Shown: positions 4,805-7,368 of the stretch, one piece after another
Position numbering within the stretch: position 1 is the stretch's first letter
Layout of the letters: each line of letters begins with the position of its first letter
Assembly (NCBI GenBank): GCA_019425045.1
Contig: JAHYYI010000049.1
Coordinates: 1-7,368 of the forward strand
Source of the DNA: Collinsella sp.
GTDB taxonomy: Bacteria > Actinomycetota > Coriobacteriia > Coriobacteriales > Coriobacteriaceae
Reading direction: 5' to 3'
Length of the DNA stretch: 7,368 nucleotides
Position numbers and translations under genes: made by a program
The notes under the pieces: generated by a model
What the model saw: only the letters and a program-made list of their open reading frames with translations
The model's database searches: none
What the model was told of the DNA's origin: nothing

Positions 4805-5698
4805 ATGGATACGAGTTATTACAACCGCTTTGGTGCCGAGGAACTTACGCGCCGCTTGTCGAGCGAGACCTTGTTGGCGCAGGGCCCCATGGGCAGTGTT
4901 CTGTTGAGTGAGTACGATGCCGCCGACATTCCACCGGCGTTTTGGAATCTGGCAGAGCCGCAGACCGTTTCTCGTATTCATCGCTTGTATGTCGCCGCCG
5001 GCGCGCAGGTGCTCATTACCAACACCTTTCAGGCATCAAGCTATGCCCTCAAGCACGATCAGATTGCGCCGTCCGTGGCGGAGGTCAATCGCGGGGCCGT
5101 CGACGATGCCCGCCAGGCGCACCCTCAGCTGCTACTGGGCTCGATGGGCCCGATCGGTATTGAGTGGTTTGCCGAAGACTCTGTCGAGTATCGTGAAATC
5201 CGAGGCATTGCGCGCGAACAGGCGCACGCCTTGCTCAATGCTGGTGTTGACGGTCTGCTGATCGAGACGGTGACGTCTATCCGTAATTTGCAACCCATGC
5301 TTGCCGGCGCCCGAGATGCCGCCGACGGCATGCCTGTCCTGGTGAGTTTTGTCGTTGACGATAAAGGCGACCTGTTGGGCGATGGCCTCAACATCGAGGC
5401 AGCCGTTTTGTACGCCGAAAAACACGGCGCAAACTCGGTTGGTGTTAATTGCTGTTCGCTTGCGGCCGCGAACGCGGCGGTGCCCAGGATGGTTGCATCG
5501 GCGACTACTCCCGTCACGGTGCGTCCCAACGTGGGCGATCCGGTCCAGACTCAGGATGGCCCCGTATGGCACGAGAACCCCGAAGCTTTCGCGCGCGCAT
5601 GCATCGAATGGAGACATGCCGGTGCCGCAATGGTGGGCAGTTGCTGTGGAACCACGGCAATCACTACGGCAGCGATGGCCGAGGCGCTCGATATATAA
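4805..5698 (+). CDS. Homocysteine S-methyltransferase family protein (stand-alone)
   Basis: A single homocysteine-binding methyltransferase barrel of 297 residues, as in MmuM and the N-terminal domain of cobalamin methionine synthase. It should transfer a methyl group to the homocysteine thiol to make methionine. The zinc-thiolate motifs are present: GVNCC (C216, with an extra C217) and GSCCGTT (C280, C281). No folate, B12 or activation domain follows, so the donor could be S-methylmethionine, as in MmuM, or a methyl carrier supplied by another protein. The usual DGxMGT motif near the N-terminus reads QGPMGS (26-31), with Gln for Asp. The ATG at 4805 follows the regulator stop by 10 bp, with GGGA 6 bp upstream and GAGGA inside the regulator end. 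A strong terminator begins 5 bp after the stop, so regulator and methyltransferase form a two-gene operon. Confidence 0.88.
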   Translation: MDTSYYNRFGAEELTRRLSSETLLAQGPMGSVLLSEYDAADIPPAFWNLAEPQTVSRIHRLYVAAGAQVLITNTFQASSYALKHDQIAPSVAEVNRGAVDDARQAHPQLLLGSMGPIGIEWFAEDSVEYREIRGIAREQAHALLNAGVDGLLIETVTSIRNLQPMLAGARDAADGMPVLVSFVVDDKGDLLGDGLNIEAAVLYAEKHGANSVGVNCCSLAAANAAVPRMVASATTPVTVRPNVGDPVQTQDGPVWHENPEAFARACIEWRHAGAAMVGSCCGTTAITTAAMAEALDI

Positions 5699-5703
5699 AG
5701 GGC

Positions 5704-5732
5704 AAAACCGCTCCATACGGGGCGGTTTTTTT
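5704..5732 (+). terminator. Intrinsic terminator of the regulator-methyltransferase operon
   Basis: AAAACCGCTCC (5704-5714) pairs with GGGGCGGTTTT (5719-5729) around a 4-base loop, one G-T pair in 11, and ends in a run of seven T. It starts 5 bp after the methyltransferase stop. Confidence 0.95.
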
Positions 5733-5739
5733 ATTGCCT

Positions 5740-5804
5740 GCATGTCCTCGGCAGCATTTGCCCAAATGGTGAATGCTGGTGCCGGCAGGTTGCCGAGTGC
5801 ATGT
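5740..5804. other. Structured 65-nt intergenic element, possible three-way junction
   Basis: Bases 5740-5753 pair with 5791-5804 at 13 of 14 positions (two G-T), with a perfect 7-bp core CTCGGCA/TGCCGAG. Inside, CATTT-GCCC-AAATG (5755-5768) and TGCTG-GTGC-CGGCA (5774-5787) form two hairpins, so the whole can fold as a three-way junction with 4-base loops. It lies between the methyltransferase terminator and the phosphomutase gene. I do not recognise it as a known riboswitch class. It may be a leader RNA, a mobile repeat or a chance fold, and the strand is undetermined. Confidence 0.45.
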
Positions 5805-5807
5805 TGC

Positions 5808-5817
5808 GGGTATACCC
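5808..5817. promoter_or_regulatory. Palindrome GGGTATACCC upstream of the phosphomutase gene
   Basis: A perfect 10-bp palindrome about 40 bp before the GTG start. It contains a TATACC that could act as a weak -10 (TTGCCG lies 15 bp upstream at 5790-5795, a short spacing). Its GGTAT half resembles the arms of the operator candidate at 4299-4318. No stronger promoter is visible in 5805-5856. Confidence 0.3.
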
Positions 5818-5856
5818 CATGCGTAACATGATCCAAACACTGTGAGGTGTCTGCGC

Positions 5857-7257
5857 GTGTGCGCGATAATTCATTTTGGAACTGACGGTTGGCGCGCTCG
5901 CGTCGATGAGGACTTCACCGCCGATAACGTTGCCCGTATCGCCGATGCCGTCGGCGAGTTGTGGCAAAAGACCAATCCGGGCAAAACGGTATATATAGGG
6001 TTCGACACCCGGCCCCTGGCGCGCGAGTTCGCTGAGCTTGCGGCGGGCGTGCTAGCAGCGCACGGGCTGGACACCGTGCTCGCTTCGCGACCTGTTCCGA
6101 CCCCTGCCCTTACGTGGGCGGCGGCTTATGACGGTGAGGCGTGCGGCGCACTCATGGTGACGGGGTCCCATCATCCGCAGGGTTATCTGTGCCTCAAGAT
6201 TCGCATGGGTGACGGCTCAACCGCCAACCAGGATGTCATCGAAGAGCTCGAAGAGACCATGGCTCCCGAGCCAATGGAGATCGAGGGGCAATATCGCACC
6301 GCGGATATCATTCCTGACTATATGCAGGCGGTGGCATCGTTTGTCGATGGCGAAGCCATCCGCGCCGCGCACCTGCGCGTGGTTGTCGATCCCATGGGCG
6401 GCGCAGCCCAGGGCTATCTAGCCGACTTGCTGCGCGAGCTTGGCGTTGAGGTGCACGAGATTCACGCCGGGCAGGCGTCTGACCAAGAAGATATCTGCCC
6501 CGACCCCGTTGAGCCTTGGGTGGACGCTTGCGAGCATACGGTTATCGAGGACGGAGCTTGCGCTGGCCTGGTGACCGACGGCGACGCCGACCGTATCGGC
6601 GCGGTTGACGAACGCGGCAGATATATACATCCGCATCAGATCATGGCGCTCGTTTTGGGCGACTTGGTTCAATTTCGTAATTTGGAGGGGCGCGTCGTCG
6701 TCAATCTTTCATGCTCGACGCTCGTGCGTCGCATTGCCGAGGCGCTTGGCTGCCGCGTGACCGTCAAACCAGTCGGTTTCAAATATATAGCGGCGGAGAT
6801 GAAGAAGGGCGGCGTCCTCATGGGCGGCGAAGAAGCCGGTGGTATCGGCATCGCCGCGCATATGCCCGAGCGCGATGGAATCCTCGCCTGTCTGATTCTG
6901 TGTGAGCTTATGGCAAAGACGGACGCGCCTTTGGGCGTTCTGGTCGACCAACTCGAGGACAGATTTGGTAAGACGAGTTACGGTCGACGCGATTTACGCC
7001 TTGAGGCCGAAGATGCCGAAACGTTACGAACCCTGCTACCGGGCGTAAACCCCAAGTCGATTTGTGGCAAGGTGCCGCAAAACGTTAGTCATATGGACGG
7101 CTTGCGTCTGTCATTCGAGGATGACACGTGGCTGCTGGTCCGTCCTAGCGGGACCGAACCAGTGGTGCGCGTCTACGCCGAGGGGTTCTCGGTGGAAGAA
7201 CGTGATGAGTTGCTCGATGCTGGCTGTGCTTTAGCTAGGGGGACGTATCCGCTTTAA
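5857..7257 (+). CDS. Phosphoglucomutase/phosphomannomutase family protein
   Basis: Alpha-D-phosphohexomutase that moves phosphate between C1 and C6 of glucose or mannose phosphates, using a phosphoserine and Mg2+. The 466 residues carry all four signature motifs in order: the phosphoserine loop TGSHHPQGY (S104), Mg-binding DGDADR (241-246), sugar-binding GEEAGG (334-339) and phosphate-binding RPSGTEP (429-435). The serine loop (TGSHHP for the common TASHNP) and the sugar loop (Ala where GEESG is common) deviate, so the exact substrate is uncertain. Length fits the bacterial PMM/PGM (ManB-type) group rather than 550-residue Pgm. The GTG at 5857 is preferred because GAGGT (5844-5848) lies 8 bp upstream; a GTG at 5842 would put that site inside the gene and adds residues before the conserved IIHFGTDGW. 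It is separated from the upstream operon by a terminator. Confidence 0.92.
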   Translation: MCAIIHFGTDGWRARVDEDFTADNVARIADAVGELWQKTNPGKTVYIGFDTRPLAREFAELAAGVLAAHGLDTVLASRPVPTPALTWAAAYDGEACGALMVTGSHHPQGYLCLKIRMGDGSTANQDVIEELEETMAPEPMEIEGQYRTADIIPDYMQAVASFVDGEAIRAAHLRVVVDPMGGAAQGYLADLLRELGVEVHEIHAGQASDQEDICPDPVEPWVDACEHTVIEDGACAGLVTDGDADRIGAVDERGRYIHPHQIMALVLGDLVQFRNLEGRVVVNLSCSTLVRRIAEALGCRVTVKPVGFKYIAAEMKKGGVLMGGEEAGGIGIAAHMPERDGILACLILCELMAKTDAPLGVLVDQLEDRFGKTSYGRRDLRLEAEDAETLRTLLPGVNPKSICGKVPQNVSHMDGLRLSFEDDTWLLVRPSGTEPVVRVYAEGFSVEERDELLDAGCALARGTYPL

Positions 7258-7368
7258 CCATGAGACTGCCTTATATAAAGAGATGCTCGGCGAGCGGTAG
7301 TTAACGGCTGGCAAACGTTAGTCGGATCACAAGATATGTAGGAAATGTGTACGCCCAGATTCCCGCCC
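7258..7368. other. Non-coding tail, nothing recognised
   Basis: No convincing gene, promoter or intrinsic terminator is visible. There is an 11-base palindrome GCTCGGCGAGC (7285-7295) and a weak stem TAACG/CGTTA (7302-7306 with 7316-7320), neither followed by a T-run. The terminator of the phosphomutase gene was not found. Confidence 0.5.

Overview
The window looks like chromosome of a GC-rich anaerobic actinobacterium. The closest fit I can suggest is a Coriobacteriia gut species such as Collinsella, judged from the gene set, the GC-rich codon use and the GGGGACGTT-type intergenic repeats. That assignment is inference, not a database result.

Left part (1-2747): a nested mobile element. A complete IS21-family insertion sequence (56-2345, istA and istB on the + strand) sits inside the transposase gene of an IS110-family element that reads on the - strand. 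The IS21 copy has matching ends beginning TGTTAGCG, a 5-bp target duplication CGACG, and 23-bp iterons in exact register at both ends (four left, three right). Removing the IS21 element and one CGACG restores the IS110 reading frame through residue 96. Upstream of the IS110 transposase start lies about 150 bp of structured non-coding DNA, where IS110-group elements encode their bridge RNA.

Middle spacer (2748-3003): a long palindrome, further GGGGACGTT repeats that resemble REP sequences, and the intrinsic terminator of pepT.

Right part (3004-7257): ordinary chromosomal genes. pepT (tripeptidase T) reads on the - strand. Diverging from it are a small DtxR/MntR-family metal-responsive regulator and, 10 bp later, a stand-alone homocysteine S-methyltransferase, followed by a strong terminator. 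A perfect 20-bp palindrome lies between the divergent genes and is the obvious operator candidate. A phosphoglucomutase/phosphomannomutase-family gene follows, preceded by a 65-nt sequence able to fold as a three-way junction. The last 111 bases hold no recognisable gene.

The regulator is flanked by two enzymes expected to need metal (PepT and the zinc-thiolate methyltransferase), so local control by metal status is plausible but unproven. The mobile-element genes use AGG for arginine heavily while the chromosomal genes almost never do, which marks the left part as acquired DNA. I see no clear evidence of a wholly new system. The most informative items are the nested insertion, the periodic IS21 ends, the candidate bridge-RNA region and the unexplained structured element before the phosphomutase gene.
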